Shown: piece by piece, positions 25,281 through 34,976 of the stretch
Layout: every line of letters starts with the position of its first letter
Position numbering within the stretch: the first letter of the stretch is position 1
Assembly (NCBI RefSeq): GCF_049852125.1
Contig: NZ_CP187532.1
Location: forward strand, 1,488,001-1,552,000
DNA length: 64,000 nucleotides
From: Senimuribacter sp049852125
Lineage (GTDB): Bacteria > Bacillota > Clostridia > Peptostreptococcales > Anaerovoracaceae
Direction of reading: 5' to 3'
Program-made: the position numbers and the translations under genes
The notes under the pieces: model-generated
The model's database searches: none
Told to the model about the DNA's origin: nothing
What the model saw: only the letters and a program-made list of their open reading frames with translations

Positions 25281-27752
25281 ATGAATGAGAAATATAATTT
25301 CAAAGAGATTGAAACCAAGTGGCAGAAATATTGGAAAGAAAATGACTGCTTCAAAACTGAAGAAGACGAAGACAAAGAAAAGTATTATGTATTGGAGATG
25401 TTTCCTTATCCATCAGGAAAGCTCCATATGGGACATGTAAGAAACTATTCTATCGGCGACGTTATTGCCAGATGCAAAGCTATGCAGGGCTATAATGTAC
25501 TGCATCCGATGGGTTTCGATTCTTTCGGTTTGCCTGCGGAAAACGCTGCTATTAAGCATGGCGCAGAGCCAAGCAAGTGGACCTGGAATAATATTCATGA
25601 AATGGAAGAACAGCTGGCCCAGCTGGGATTATCCTATGACTGGGAAAGGGAAGTACAAACCTGTAATCCTGATTACTATAAATGGATGCAGTGGATCTTT
25701 ATCCAATTCTATAAAAGAGGTCTGGCATATAAAAAGGAAAATCCGGTAAACTGGTGTCCGAGCTGCCAGACAGTATTAGCTAATGAGCAGGTTGTAGACG
25801 GTTGCTGCGAAAGATGCAAGACGCCGGTGGGAAAAAAGAATCTGTCTCAGTGGTACCTGAAGATTACAGACTATGCGGACCGGCTTCTGGACAATTTAGA
25901 TAAGTTGGAAGGATGGCCGTCAAAAGTAAAGACCATGCAGAAAAACTGGATCGGTAAATCTATCGGTGCAGAGATTGATTTCAAAATTTCAAGTACTGAC
26001 AAAGTGTTGAAAGTATTTACCACCCGCGCGGACACACTCTTTGGCGTAACCTATATGGTTATGGCTCCAGAGCATCCGTATGTTCTGGATTTGGTTAAGG
26101 GTACAGAGTATGAACAGCCTGTATTGGATTATTTGGATAAAGTACAGCACATGAATGATATTGAGCGTACTTCTACGACGAATGAAAAGACAGGCGTATT
26201 TATCGGTAAATACGCAGAAAATCCTGTAAACGGAAAACAGGTTCCGATCTTTATCTCCGACTATGTTCTCATGGGTTACGGTACAGGCGCTATTATGGCC
26301 GTACCTGCCCATGACCAGAGAGACTTTGACTTCGCGAAGAAATTCGATCTGGATATTATCCCTGTAGTCGACACAAATGATCCGGCTATCGATGTGAACA
26401 ATTTAACAGAAGCCTTTGCTGCAGAAGGTACGATGATTAACTCCGGCAAATTCGACGGTATGAATAACAAAGAAGCCATCGGAGCAGTTATCGAGTGGCT
26501 TTCTGAAGAAGGTATCGGTAAAAAGACAGTCAACTACAGACTTCGCGACTGGCTGATTTCCAGACAGAGATATTGGGGTACGCCGATTCCGATGATCTAT
26601 TGCGAGGAGTGCGGATGGGTGCCTGAAAAAGAAGAAAATCTACCGGTACTGCTGCCTACAGACGTTGAGTTTACCGGTAAGGGCGAATCTCCTTTGACAA
26701 CCAGTAAGGTGTTTGCCGACTGTACTTGTCCAAAGTGCGGTAAAAAGGCCCGTCGCGAAATGGATACCATGGATACGTTTCTGGATTCTTCCTGGTATTT
26801 CCTCAGATACTGCGATCCGAAGAATGAGAAGGAAGCTTTCAATAAAAAGAAGGCTGATTATTGGATGGATGTAGATCAGTATATCGGCGGAGTTGAGCAT
26901 GCGATCCTTCATCTGATGTATTCTCGTTTCTTCCAGATGGCTATGTATGATATGGGGCTGACAAAATATGAAGAACCATTCAAAAATCTCCTTACCCAGG
27001 GCATGGTCAACAAGGATGGAAAGAAGATGAGTAAATCCTTAGGTAATGTAGTAAGTCCTGAGGAGATTATTGAAAAATATGGAGCAGATACAGCCAGATT
27101 ATTTATCCTGTTTGCGGCGCCTCCGGAAAAGGAGCTGGATTGGTCCGATGCAGGAGTAGAAGGAAGCTATAGATTCCTCAACAGAGTATACCGTCTGGTT
27201 TATGATTTTGCCTCCAAGTATGACGCAAGTCAGACGGAGTACGAAATAAAGACAGAAGCTGATAAGGAGTTGAATTACGTCCTGAACACTACGATCAAAA
27301 AAGTAACAGACGATGTAGGCGGAAGATTCAGCTTTAATACAGCGATCAGTTCTATTATGGAATTGGTCAATGAGTTATATAGATATAAAGAGTTAGACGA
27401 GAGAAATGACGCTTTCATGAAGAAGGCTATTGATACGCTGGTTATAATCCTTTCACCGTTTACACCGCATGTCTGTGAAGAAATGTGGCAGATACTGGGT
27501 TATGACAAATCTCTTTCGGCAGTTTCCTGGCCGGCGTATGATGATAAGGCTTTGGTTCGTGATACTGTTGAAATCGTTGTACAGATCAACGGAAAAGTGA
27601 AAGAGAAATTAAACGTAGCAAATAGTCTTTCAAAAGAAGAATTAGAAAGTGTAGCTCTCTCTGATGACAAAGTAAAAGCCCTCATAGACGGAAAGACCAT
27701 TGTAAAGGTCATTGCTGTCCCTGGAAGGCTTGTAAATATTGTTATAAAATAG
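25281..27752 (+). CDS. leuS: Leucyl-tRNA synthetase
   Basis: An 823-residue class I synthetase. The HIGH motif is PYPSGKLHMGHVRN (about residue 40), the zinc-binding region is WCPSCQTVLANEQV with CCERC, the CP1 editing domain shows TRADTLFGVTYMV and VPAHDQRDFDFA, and the KMSKS loop is KKMSKSLGNVV (about 581). It follows rsfS by 7 nt, a common clostridial order. No T-box leader is present, although two leucine tRNAs lie elsewhere in the window. Confidence 0.96.
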   Translation: MNEKYNFKEIETKWQKYWKENDCFKTEEDEDKEKYYVLEMFPYPSGKLHMGHVRNYSIGDVIARCKAMQGYNVLHPMGFDSFGLPAENAAIKHGAEPSKWTWNNIHEMEEQLAQLGLSYDWEREVQTCNPDYYKWMQWIFIQFYKRGLAYKKENPVNWCPSCQTVLANEQVVDGCCERCKTPVGKKNLSQWYLKITDYADRLLDNLDKLEGWPSKVKTMQKNWIGKSIGAEIDFKISSTDKVLKVFTTRADTLFGVTYMVMAPEHPYVLDLVKGTEYEQPVLDYLDKVQHMNDIERTSTTNEKTGVFIGKYAENPVNGKQVPIFISDYVLMGYGTGAIMAVPAHDQRDFDFAKKFDLDIIPVVDTNDPAIDVNNLTEAFAAEGTMINSGKFDGMNNKEAIGAVIEWLSEEGIGKKTVNYRLRDWLISRQRYWGTPIPMIYCEECGWVPEKEENLPVLLPTDVEFTGKGESPLTTSKVFADCTCPKCGKKARREMDTMDTFLDSSWYFLRYCDPKNEKEAFNKKKADYWMDVDQYIGGVEHAILHLMYSRFFQMAMYDMGLTKYEEPFKNLLTQGMVNKDGKKMSKSLGNVVSPEEIIEKYGADTARLFILFAAPPEKELDWSDAGVEGSYRFLNRVYRLVYDFASKYDASQTEYEIKTEADKELNYVLNTTIKKVTDDVGGRFSFNTAISSIMELVNELYRYKELDERNDAFMKKAIDTLVIILSPFTPHVCEEMWQILGYDKSLSAVSWPAYDDKALVRDTVEIVVQINGKVKEKLNVANSLSKEELESVALSDDKVKALIDGKTIVKVIAVPGRLVNIVIK

Positions 27753-27762
27753 AGGGGAGCAT

Positions 27763-29607
27763 ATGAGAGATTACAACAGTAAAAAGCCATCCGTAAAAAA
27801 GATGGCTGTTCGAAGACCGCCGGCAAAGGAAACGCAGCCTGCAAAACGAAATGCAGGCAAAAAGCCTTCTGCCTGCAGAAAAAACACGCCGAGGGCCGCG
27901 GCTGCAAAAGCAATGAAATCAGTACCGCAGCCAGCAGCAAAGCAGGTGAAAAAAGCGGATAATCTGAAGATCATTCCGATCGGAGGTCTTAATGAAATTG
28001 GTAAGAATTTGACCGTACTTGAATATAAGGATCAAATTTTGCTGATTGACTGCGGCATGACTTTTCCTGAAGAAGAAATGTACGGTATTGACGTAGTCAT
28101 TCCGGATTTCAGTTATCTGGTAAAGAATGCAAACAAACTCGTGGGCATGGTTATTACTCACGGACATGAGGATCATATCGGCGGCGTGCCATATCTGTTA
28201 AAGCAGGTTAACGTGCCGATTTACGGAACCAGATTAACGCTGGGATTGATCGAAAACAAACTAAAGGAGCACGGTTTACGCGCAAAATTGCATACGATAA
28301 AAGCGGGAGAAAAGTTCAGTGTGGGTAACTTTAAAATCGAAGCTATTCGCACTACCCATTCCATCGCCGACGCTATTTGTCTGTATATTCAAACCCCCGC
28401 GGCCACTTTATTTCATACGGGGGATTTTAAGATCGATTATACGCCGATTGATGGTGAGCCTATTGATTTGAGCAAATTTGCTGAAGTGGGCAGACGAGGT
28501 GTAGATATCATGCTGGCCGACAGCACGAATGTTCTTCGAAAAGGCTATACGCCATCTGAACGGCGCGTAGGAGAGACGTTAGACGGCATTTTCAGAGAGG
28601 CCAAAGGAAGAATCATTATCGCAACCTTTTCTTCCAACGTTCATAGAGTACAGAGGATCATTGAATTAGCGGCAAAATACGGACGTAAAGTAGCCGTATC
28701 CGGCCGCAGTATGGATAATGTAGTAAATCTGGCGATTGAACTTGGCTATCTCAGATTACCGGCAGGAATTTATGTAGATCTTAATAAGACGAAAAATATT
28801 CCTGACAGTCAACTAGTCATTGTGACCACGGGAAGCCAGGGCGAGCCTATGTCGGCGCTGTCAAGAATGGCCAATAATGAGCATAGAAATGTAAAGCTGA
28901 AGAAGGGAGATATGGTTATCTTCTCATCTTCTCCTGTTCCGGGCAATGAAAAGACCGTGACTAGTGTAGTAAACAGACTATATGAAAAGGAAGTAGAGGT
29001 TATCTACAACGATATCGCAGATATTCACGTCTCCGGTCACGCTTGTCAGGAAGAATTAAAACTGATTCATACCTTGATCAAGCCAAAATTTTTCATGCCG
29101 GTTCATGGCGAATACCGCCATCTGGTACAGCATGCGCGTCTAGCTGAATCTATCGGTATGCGCGGCGACAGAATCTTTATCTTATCAAATGGCGATCAGT
29201 TGAGTGTAGATAAGCGTAACGCCAACAAGTTCCAGAATGTAGTCAGCGCTGAGGATATTTTAGTTGACGGTTTGGGTGTAGGAGATGTAGGCAATATCGT
29301 GTTGCGCGACAGAAAGCTTTTATCCGAATCTGGCTTGATTATTGTCGTAGCGGCAATTGATAGGGCCAGTGGAGAAATTATCTCTGGTCCTGATATCGTA
29401 TCACGTGGATTTGTTTACGTTCGTGAAAATGAGGATCTGATCAAGGATGCAAGAGAAGTTGCACTGCAGGCTCTAGAGGAAAGTATCTTCGCGGGCAACA
29501 GAGATTGGAACGCGATTAAGAATAGTGTCAGAGAAGAAATGCGCCGGTTTATTTTCCGCAGAACTAAGCGCGATCCGATTATTTTACCGATTTTCTTAGA
29601 CGTATAA
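27763..29607 (+). CDS. rnj: Ribonuclease J
   Basis: A 614-residue metallo-beta-lactamase/beta-CASP ribonuclease for rRNA maturation and mRNA turnover. After PIGGLNEIGKNLTVLEY come the metal motif THGHEDHIGGVPYLLKQ, TTHSIADA, FHTGDFKID, LADSTNV, and the beta-CASP region TGSQGEPMSALSRMA with SGHACQEELK. The first roughly 65 residues are an extension rich in Lys, Ala, Pro and Arg with no hydrophobic character; it is probably disordered and RNA-binding. Start supported by GAGGGGAG 6 nt upstream. The gene is 10 nt after leuS. Confidence 0.93.
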   Translation: MRDYNSKKPSVKKMAVRRPPAKETQPAKRNAGKKPSACRKNTPRAAAAKAMKSVPQPAAKQVKKADNLKIIPIGGLNEIGKNLTVLEYKDQILLIDCGMTFPEEEMYGIDVVIPDFSYLVKNANKLVGMVITHGHEDHIGGVPYLLKQVNVPIYGTRLTLGLIENKLKEHGLRAKLHTIKAGEKFSVGNFKIEAIRTTHSIADAICLYIQTPAATLFHTGDFKIDYTPIDGEPIDLSKFAEVGRRGVDIMLADSTNVLRKGYTPSERRVGETLDGIFREAKGRIIIATFSSNVHRVQRIIELAAKYGRKVAVSGRSMDNVVNLAIELGYLRLPAGIYVDLNKTKNIPDSQLVIVTTGSQGEPMSALSRMANNEHRNVKLKKGDMVIFSSSPVPGNEKTVTSVVNRLYEKEVEVIYNDIADIHVSGHACQEELKLIHTLIKPKFFMPVHGEYRHLVQHARLAESIGMRGDRIFILSNGDQLSVDKRNANKFQNVVSAEDILVDGLGVGDVGNIVLRDRKLLSESGLIIVVAAIDRASGEIISGPDIVSRGFVYVRENEDLIKDAREVALQALEESIFAGNRDWNAIKNSVREEMRRFIFRRTKRDPIILPIFLDV

Positions 29608-29678
29608 TGATCCTGCTGGGAGCAAGCATATCCGCGGCTCGCTTGGCAGAATTCAATCGTATATAAGGAGGAAAGAGT

Positions 29679-30017
29679 ATGAATGTATATGATCAGGCAC
29701 ACGGATTGGCGAAAGCAATCAGAGAGTGCGAGGAATTTAAGCAATACGATCAGCTTCAGAAATTGATAGATCAGAATCAGGAATTGTCAGCGATGCTGAA
29801 AGACTTCCAGACAAAGCAGTTTGAGATGCAGGCAAAGCAGATGATGGGAGAACAAGTCGAGGCAGACGCTATGCAGCAAATGCAGGAATTGTCACAGATT
29901 ATGATGCGTGATCCGCTGGCTGCTCAGTACATGCAGGCACAAATGCGTTTTTCTCTGATGATGAATGATGTTTATAAAATTTTAGGCGAAGTAATAGGAC
30001 TTGGCAACATGCAATAA
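29679..30017 (+). CDS. YlbF/YmcA-family regulatory protein
   Basis: A 112-residue, almost wholly helical and Gln/Met-rich protein of the YlbF/YmcA (Com_YlbF) family. In Bacillus, YlbF and YmcA form a complex with YaaT that acts with RNase Y on mRNA maturation and on competence, sporulation and biofilm control. Its placement right after the RNase J gene fits an RNA-decay context, which is inference. AAGGAGG is 8 nt before the start. The efp promoter begins inside its last codons. Confidence 0.78.
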   Translation: MNVYDQAHGLAKAIRECEEFKQYDQLQKLIDQNQELSAMLKDFQTKQFEMQAKQMMGEQVEADAMQQMQELSQIMMRDPLAAQYMQAQMRFSLMMNDVYKILGEVIGLGNMQ

Positions 30018-30029
30018 ATCTGCTATAAT
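30001..30029 (+). promoter_or_regulatory. Promoter of efp
   Basis: TTGGCA (30001-30006), a 17-nt spacer and a perfect TATAAT (30024-30029) overlap the 3' end of the YlbF-family gene, 48 nt before efp. Confidence 0.82.
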
Positions 30030-30076
30030 ATCAGCAGAAGTTATTTAACAATAATGTAGAAAGTGAGAATAGACCG

Positions 30077-30637
30077 ATGATTTACGCAAGTGATTTTAGA
30101 AAAGGCAGAACATTCCAGATTAACGGTGAGCCTCATGTGGTTCTGGATTTCATGCACGTAAAGCCTGGTAAAGGCGCTGCATTCGTAAGAACCAAATATA
30201 AGAACATTATTACAGGCGCGACTAGAGAAGAAGCCTTCAATCCGGATGACAAGTTTGAAGAAGCGATTATTGAGACAAAGAAGATGTCTTATTCCTACAA
30301 TGACGGTGATTTGTATTACTTTATGGATAATGAAACCTTCGACATGATTCCAATTGCTTACGATATGGTAGAAGACGCGATCAAGTACATGAGAGAGAAC
30401 GATGAAGCAACGATTAAGTTCTATAAGGATCAGCCGTTTATCGTAGAAGCGCCTAACTTTGTAGATCTGATGGTTACCGAAACTGAGCCAGGCGTTAAGG
30501 GCAATACGGCAACCAACGTAACAAAGGCTGCTACTGTAGAAACCGGTGCAGTTATACAGGTTCCTATCTTCATTGAAGAAGGAGAAAGAATCCAGATCGA
30601 CACGAGAAGCGGTGAATATCTGGGAAGATCCAAATAA
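30077..30637 (+). CDS. efp: Elongation factor P
   Basis: A 186-residue EF-P that rescues ribosomes stalled at polyproline. The KPGKGAAF loop puts an unmodified-type Lys at position 32, the residue that is modified in some bacteria. The C-terminal OB domains end GERIQIDTRSGEYLGRSK, the family signature. It has its own promoter and terminator. Confidence 0.96.
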   Translation: MIYASDFRKGRTFQINGEPHVVLDFMHVKPGKGAAFVRTKYKNIITGATREEAFNPDDKFEEAIIETKKMSYSYNDGDLYYFMDNETFDMIPIAYDMVEDAIKYMRENDEATIKFYKDQPFIVEAPNFVDLMVTETEPGVKGNTATNVTKAATVETGAVIQVPIFIEEGERIQIDTRSGEYLGRSK

Positions 30638-30653
30638 TCAAAGAGTGACAGAG

Positions 30654-30680
30654 AAGGGACGTTTCACACGTCCCTTTCTA
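30654..30680 (+). terminator. Rho-independent terminator of efp
   Basis: AAGGGACGT / ACGTCCCTT stem with a 5-nt loop, then TTTCT, 16 nt after the stop codon. Confidence 0.85.
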
Positions 30681-30717
30681 TATATTTCAGTACGGTATGA
30701 GGAAATAGAGGAAACAG

Positions 30718-31764
30718 ATGAAGAAGAAACTCATTTTAGTCTTGGTGGTATTGATTACTGCAGCTATTATATTAGGTATAGGCGGCGTTCTGTATTTGAA
30801 CAGTCTGGATGCTGCTTTCGATGAAAGCAAAGAGGATTCAATTATCGTCACCATAGAACCAGGCTCGACAACCAGCGATATCGGCGCTCAATTGGAAGAA
30901 CTGGGTATTATTGAGGATGCAGGAAAATTTAAGCTGTATTCTAAATTTAAAGGATATGACAGCCAATATCAGGCCGGAACATATGCTTTAGCGCCATCCA
31001 TGAAGCTATCAGAGATCGCTGAGATTATTGCCAGTGGAAAGACAAACAACATATCCTTTACGATACCAGAAGGCTATACGATCTATCAGATTGCTGACAA
31101 GCTGGCTGATGACGGTCTGGTGAATAAAAAAGTATTTAAAAGGCTGCTAACCAGCGGAAAATTTGATAACGACTATGATTTTTTGAAGCATGCACAGAGT
31201 GGAAAGAATCATCTTGAAGGCTATCTGTTCCCAGAGACTTATACCGTTACGTACGGCGCTGATGAAGAAACAATTATAAGAACGATGCTGGATCATTTTG
31301 ATCAGATATTTACTGAAGAATTCAGAGCAAGGGCACAGGAAATGAAGTATTCTGTCAACGATATTCTGGTTATGGCTTCTATCATTGAACGGGAATGTCA
31401 GGTAGATGATGAACGAGGCAAGGTTGCAAGTGTAATCTACAACCGGTTGAAAGAAGACATGGCTCTGCAGATGTGTTCTACGGTTCAGTATGTATTGGGT
31501 AAGCAAAAGGAAAGCCTGACTGACGCCGATACCAAAATCGAGTCGCCGTATAACACGTATATTCATCCTGGACTGCCTCCGGGACCGATTGCCTGTCCTG
31601 GACTGGCGTCTATCAAGGCAGCGCTTTATCCTGAGGAAACTGATTATCTGTATTTTGTAGTTAGTGAAAGGCTGGATGGCACACAGAATTTTTCTTCTAG
31701 CTATGATCAATTTCTCAAAGATAAGGATGCGTATTACAGAGCGCTGGAGGGACAGGAGGATTAG
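30718..31764 (+). CDS. mltG: Endolytic murein transglycosylase MltG
   Basis: A 348-residue YceG-family protein that cuts nascent glycan strands at the membrane. One N-terminal membrane segment (about residues 4-27) leads to a LysM-like region and the catalytic domain. MASIIERECQVDDERGKVASVIYNRL carries the catalytic Glu, followed by QMCSTVQYVLG, ESPYNTYIHPGLPPGPIACPG and the family end. It heads a cluster mltG-trmR-trhP that mirrors Bacillus yrrL-yrrM-yrrN/O. Confidence 0.93.
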   Translation: MKKKLILVLVVLITAAIILGIGGVLYLNSLDAAFDESKEDSIIVTIEPGSTTSDIGAQLEELGIIEDAGKFKLYSKFKGYDSQYQAGTYALAPSMKLSEIAEIIASGKTNNISFTIPEGYTIYQIADKLADDGLVNKKVFKRLLTSGKFDNDYDFLKHAQSGKNHLEGYLFPETYTVTYGADEETIIRTMLDHFDQIFTEEFRARAQEMKYSVNDILVMASIIERECQVDDERGKVASVIYNRLKEDMALQMCSTVQYVLGKQKESLTDADTKIESPYNTYIHPGLPPGPIACPGLASIKAALYPEETDYLYFVVSERLDGTQNFSSSYDQFLKDKDAYYRALEGQED

Positions 31765-31771
31765 TTCTTTT

Positions 31772-32437
31772 ATGAATATTACTAACGATCTTGTTACGGA
31801 ATATATCTGCGGCTATTACCAACCTTTAAACGATCAGTTGGCAGAGCTTCGGTCGATGGGAGAAAGAGATCATGTTCCGATCATTCTGAAAGAAACGGAG
31901 CAGTATCTGAATATTCTTCTGGCGTTAAAGCGACCCGCAAGGATTTTAGAGATTGGCACGGCAATTGGTTATTCTGCAATATATTTTGCTTATAAATGTC
32001 CACAGACGGAGATTTATACCATTGAGAAGGATGAGACGGCTTTTCACGCGGCAAGGCATAATATTGCCGCCCTTGGATTGGACGAACGTATTCATAGCTA
32101 CCTTGGCGACGGACAGGAACAGGTAGAAAAGCTTCGAGATATTGGAATAAAAGGCTTTGATTTTGTCTTTATCGACGCGGCGAAAAGTCATTACCGCCGT
32201 TTTCTGGAAGCAGCCCTTTCCGTATGTCAAAAAGATGCAGTAATCGTCAGCGATAATATTTTGCAAAGAGCTATGACTGTTTCAGATCAGTACGATCCGC
32301 AGAAAAAGCATAAGACGAATGTAAAAAAAATGAGAGATTATGTAGACTATATTTGCCGGAGCAGGGAACTGGAAACATCTTTGATGAGTACAGGAGACGG
32401 TTTGGCAGTGTCTATTTTTAGAGGAGAACATGGATAA
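31772..32437 (+). CDS. trmR: SAM-dependent O-methyltransferase, TrmR-like (YrrM)
   Basis: A 221-residue class I methyltransferase of the O-methyltransferase 3 family: ILEIGTAIGYSAIYFA is the SAM loop, IYTIEKDETAFHAARHNI motif II, FDFVFIDAAKSHYRRFLE the metal-site Asp region and VIVSDNILQ the next ligand. In Bacillus TrmR methylates 5-hydroxyuridine at tRNA wobble position 34. The same gene order (mltG before, a U32 gene after) makes this assignment likely though not certain. ATG 31772 with AGGAGG 12 nt upstream is preferred to an in-frame upstream ATG deep in mltG. It overlaps the next gene by 8 nt. Confidence 0.82.
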   Translation: MNITNDLVTEYICGYYQPLNDQLAELRSMGERDHVPIILKETEQYLNILLALKRPARILEIGTAIGYSAIYFAYKCPQTEIYTIEKDETAFHAARHNIAALGLDERIHSYLGDGQEQVEKLRDIGIKGFDFVFIDAAKSHYRRFLEAALSVCQKDAVIVSDNILQRAMTVSDQYDPQKKHKTNVKKMRDYVDYICRSRELETSLMSTGDGLAVSIFRGEHG

Positions 32438-33665
32438 AGAACATTTTGAACTTCTGGCTCCGGCAGGAGATTTAGAAAAACTGAAAACAGCCGTTATCTA
32501 TGGCGCTGATGCTGTCTATTTTGGCGGCGAGATGTTTTCACTGCGAGCCGGAGCAGGGAATTTGACTATAGACGAAATGAGGGAAGGTATCGAGTTTGCT
32601 CATGCACGAGGCAAGCGTTGTTATCTTGCGTTAAACATTTTCGCACATAATGAAGATATTCAACCTCTGACGGATTATTTGCATAATATCAAACAGCTAA
32701 AATTGGACGCGTTCATCGTATCAGATCCGGGCATTATAGATCTGCTGCAGGAAGTGATTCCCGGTGCGGAAATCCATTTGAGTACTCAGGCAAATATGAC
32801 AAACTATAGAACCGCAGGCTTTTGGCATAAGCTAGGCGTTAAACGACTAGTTCTTGCTCGTGAATTGACTTTCAAAGAAATTCAGGAAATGAGGCAAAAC
32901 ATCTCGGACGATATGGAATTGGAAGCTTTCGTTCACGGCGCGATGTGTATTTCTTATTCCGGACGGTGTCTGCTCAGCAATTTTATGATTGAACGCGACG
33001 CTAATCGGGGACAGTGCGCTCATCCCTGCAGATGGAAATATGCTCTGGTAGAAGAAAAACGACCGGGCGAATATTATCCCATAGAAGAAGACGAAAGAGG
33101 CACTTATATTCTTAACTCCCGTGATTTGTGCATGATTGAGCATATTCCCCAATTAGTGGAAAGCGGCATTATGAGCGCGAAAATAGAAGGACGTATGAAA
33201 AGCGTATTTTATGTAGCAACCATTGTACACGCCTACAGGCAGGCTATTGACGCTTATTTCGCAGATCCAGAGCGCTACCGATTTGACCCGGTGTGGCTGT
33301 CAGAGTTGAAGAAAGTAAGCCATAGAGAATTTACTACAGGCTTTTATTTCGACCGGCCGACCAATCAGGATCAAAACTATCAGACCAGCGCGTATACTAG
33401 AGATTACAGCTTTGTGGGAGTAGTGAGAGATTATGATCCGGCTTCAGGTATGGCTGTAGTTGAACAGAGAAACAAAATGTCTGTAGGAGATGAAATTGAA
33501 ATTTTCGGTCCGGATATACCGTTCTTTACACAGAATATATCTGAGCTGTATGATTTAGAAACCGGAGATTCTTTACAATCCGCGCCTCACCCACAGCAAA
33601 TGCTGTCTATGAAGATGGAACGTCCGGTAAAACCAGACTATATTTTACGAATGAAAAAGCTATAA
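32430..33665 (+). CDS. trhP: U32 family protein, TrhP-like tRNA hydroxylation factor
   Basis: A 411-residue peptidase-U32-family protein. The TIM-barrel start reads ELLAPAGDLEKLKTAVIYGADAVYFGG; the family core EAFVHGAMCISYSGRCLLSNFM and RGQCAHPCRWKY hold four cysteines that fit an iron-sulfur cluster. U32 proteins next to TrmR (YrrN/YrrO, TrhP) make 5-hydroxyuridine at tRNA position 34 using prephenate-derived chemistry, so the two genes would form one modification pathway. Bacillus has two U32 genes here; only one is present, as in Escherichia coli. Confidence 0.82.
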   Translation: MDKEHFELLAPAGDLEKLKTAVIYGADAVYFGGEMFSLRAGAGNLTIDEMREGIEFAHARGKRCYLALNIFAHNEDIQPLTDYLHNIKQLKLDAFIVSDPGIIDLLQEVIPGAEIHLSTQANMTNYRTAGFWHKLGVKRLVLARELTFKEIQEMRQNISDDMELEAFVHGAMCISYSGRCLLSNFMIERDANRGQCAHPCRWKYALVEEKRPGEYYPIEEDERGTYILNSRDLCMIEHIPQLVESGIMSAKIEGRMKSVFYVATIVHAYRQAIDAYFADPERYRFDPVWLSELKKVSHREFTTGFYFDRPTNQDQNYQTSAYTRDYSFVGVVRDYDPASGMAVVEQRNKMSVGDEIEIFGPDIPFFTQNISELYDLETGDSLQSAPHPQQMLSMKMERPVKPDYILRMKKL

Positions 33666-33686
33666 ATAAAGGAGTGTGAACTTAAG

Positions 33687-34976
33687 ATGTCATCTGACCC
33701 CAGTAACATACCGTTACAAATTCAATTTTTAATTATAATCGCTATGGTTATCAGCAACGGACTGGTCGTCCTAACCAACACCGCGATGAATACTGTGAGC
33801 CGAAGTAAGGTCAGCCAGATGGCTGATGAAGATGAGAAAGCGTCTGTGCTCAAAGCCTTGCTGGAAAGGCCTACGGATTATCGTTTCACCAATCGGCTGC
33901 TTAGCTATATTTTCATTGCTGTCGGTTTGTTTTTTACCATTGGACTGCCGTATGAAGATATTCTTTCAGTAGTTGTTTTCGTTGCGGTATCCATCGTATT
34001 CAGCGAATTTTTTACGCGAAAAATTGCTCAGCAGCACAGTGAGGCAGCAGCTTTAGCTATGCTTCCACTGGAACGGTTCTTTCTAATCGTCCTCAAACCC
34101 TTTGTAGCGTTGCTTACATTGATTGCAAATCTGTTTCTGAAAATGTTCAGACAAGATACAGATATTCAGTACAGCGGCTACTCAGAGGATCGCGTGATGT
34201 CCATTTTGGAGGCAGGACAGCAGAGCGGTGAAATTAAAGAGGAAGGCAAGAAGATGATTAACAGTATCTTTCAGTTTGATGATGAGCTTGCTTACGAGAT
34301 TATGACGCCGCGAACTGACGTATTCCTGATCGACATCAATGATCCAACCGATGAATACCTGGATGAGCTGATGGAATTGCGTTATTCCAGAATACCTGTA
34401 TGCGAGGATGATACGGATAACATCATCGGTATACTCCACATTAAAGACTATCTTATCAAAGCAAGAGAAACAGGCTTTGATAAAGTGGATATTCGTTCTA
34501 TCCTGAGAAAACCGTATTTTGTTCCAGAGACTAAAAATATCGATTCTCTGTTCTATGAGCTTCAGATTGAAAAGCAACATATTGCGATTCTAATCGATGA
34601 ATACGGCGGCTTTTCTGGTATCGTAACAATGGAGGATATCATAGAAGAAATTGTCGGAGACATAGACGACGAATATGATCAGGAAGAACATATTATCGAA
34701 AAGATTGACGATAATCATTATCTTGTAGACGGAAATGTTTCATTAAACGATCTTTGCGAGGAAACGGAAATCAATTTAGAATCAGAAAGTAGCGAAACAA
34801 TCGGCGGTTTCATTATCGATATCCTCGGAGAAATTCCGGAGGAAGGAGATGAAAATCGAGATATTTCGTTTGAAAACTATATTTTTACAATTCTTTCTGT
34901 TAAAGAACGGAGAATTGAAAAAGTAAAGATTCATATAAAACCACCTGTGATGGAAAAGGATGAGGAGGATGAATAA
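33687..34976 (+). CDS. CNNM/CorC-type membrane protein with CBS pair (hemolysin family)
   Basis: A 429-residue protein: an N-terminal DUF21 membrane domain with about four hydrophobic segments (residues 8-30, 70-125, 140-155), then a CBS pair (YEIMTPRTDVFLIDINDPTDE, RIPVCEDDTDNIIGILHIKDYL, IAILIDEYGGFSGIVTMEDIIEEIVGDI) and a CorC_HlyC domain at the C-terminus. Family members are magnesium/cobalt efflux or homeostasis proteins; the 'hemolysin' name is historical. Its last 8 nt overlap the start of the next gene. Confidence 0.88.
   Translation: MSSDPSNIPLQIQFLIIIAMVISNGLVVLTNTAMNTVSRSKVSQMADEDEKASVLKALLERPTDYRFTNRLLSYIFIAVGLFFTIGLPYEDILSVVVFVAVSIVFSEFFTRKIAQQHSEAAALAMLPLERFFLIVLKPFVALLTLIANLFLKMFRQDTDIQYSGYSEDRVMSILEAGQQSGEIKEEGKKMINSIFQFDDELAYEIMTPRTDVFLIDINDPTDEYLDELMELRYSRIPVCEDDTDNIIGILHIKDYLIKARETGFDKVDIRSILRKPYFVPETKNIDSLFYELQIEKQHIAILIDEYGGFSGIVTMEDIIEEIVGDIDDEYDQEEHIIEKIDDNHYLVDGNVSLNDLCEETEINLESESSETIGGFIIDILGEIPEEGDENRDISFENYIFTILSVKERRIEKVKIHIKPPVMEKDEEDE

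Noticed and set aside
20725..27752. T-box leaders before hisS, aspS or leuS
   Set aside because: The intergenic gaps are 23 nt or less or the genes overlap; there is no room for a T-box and no GGTGG bulge motif.
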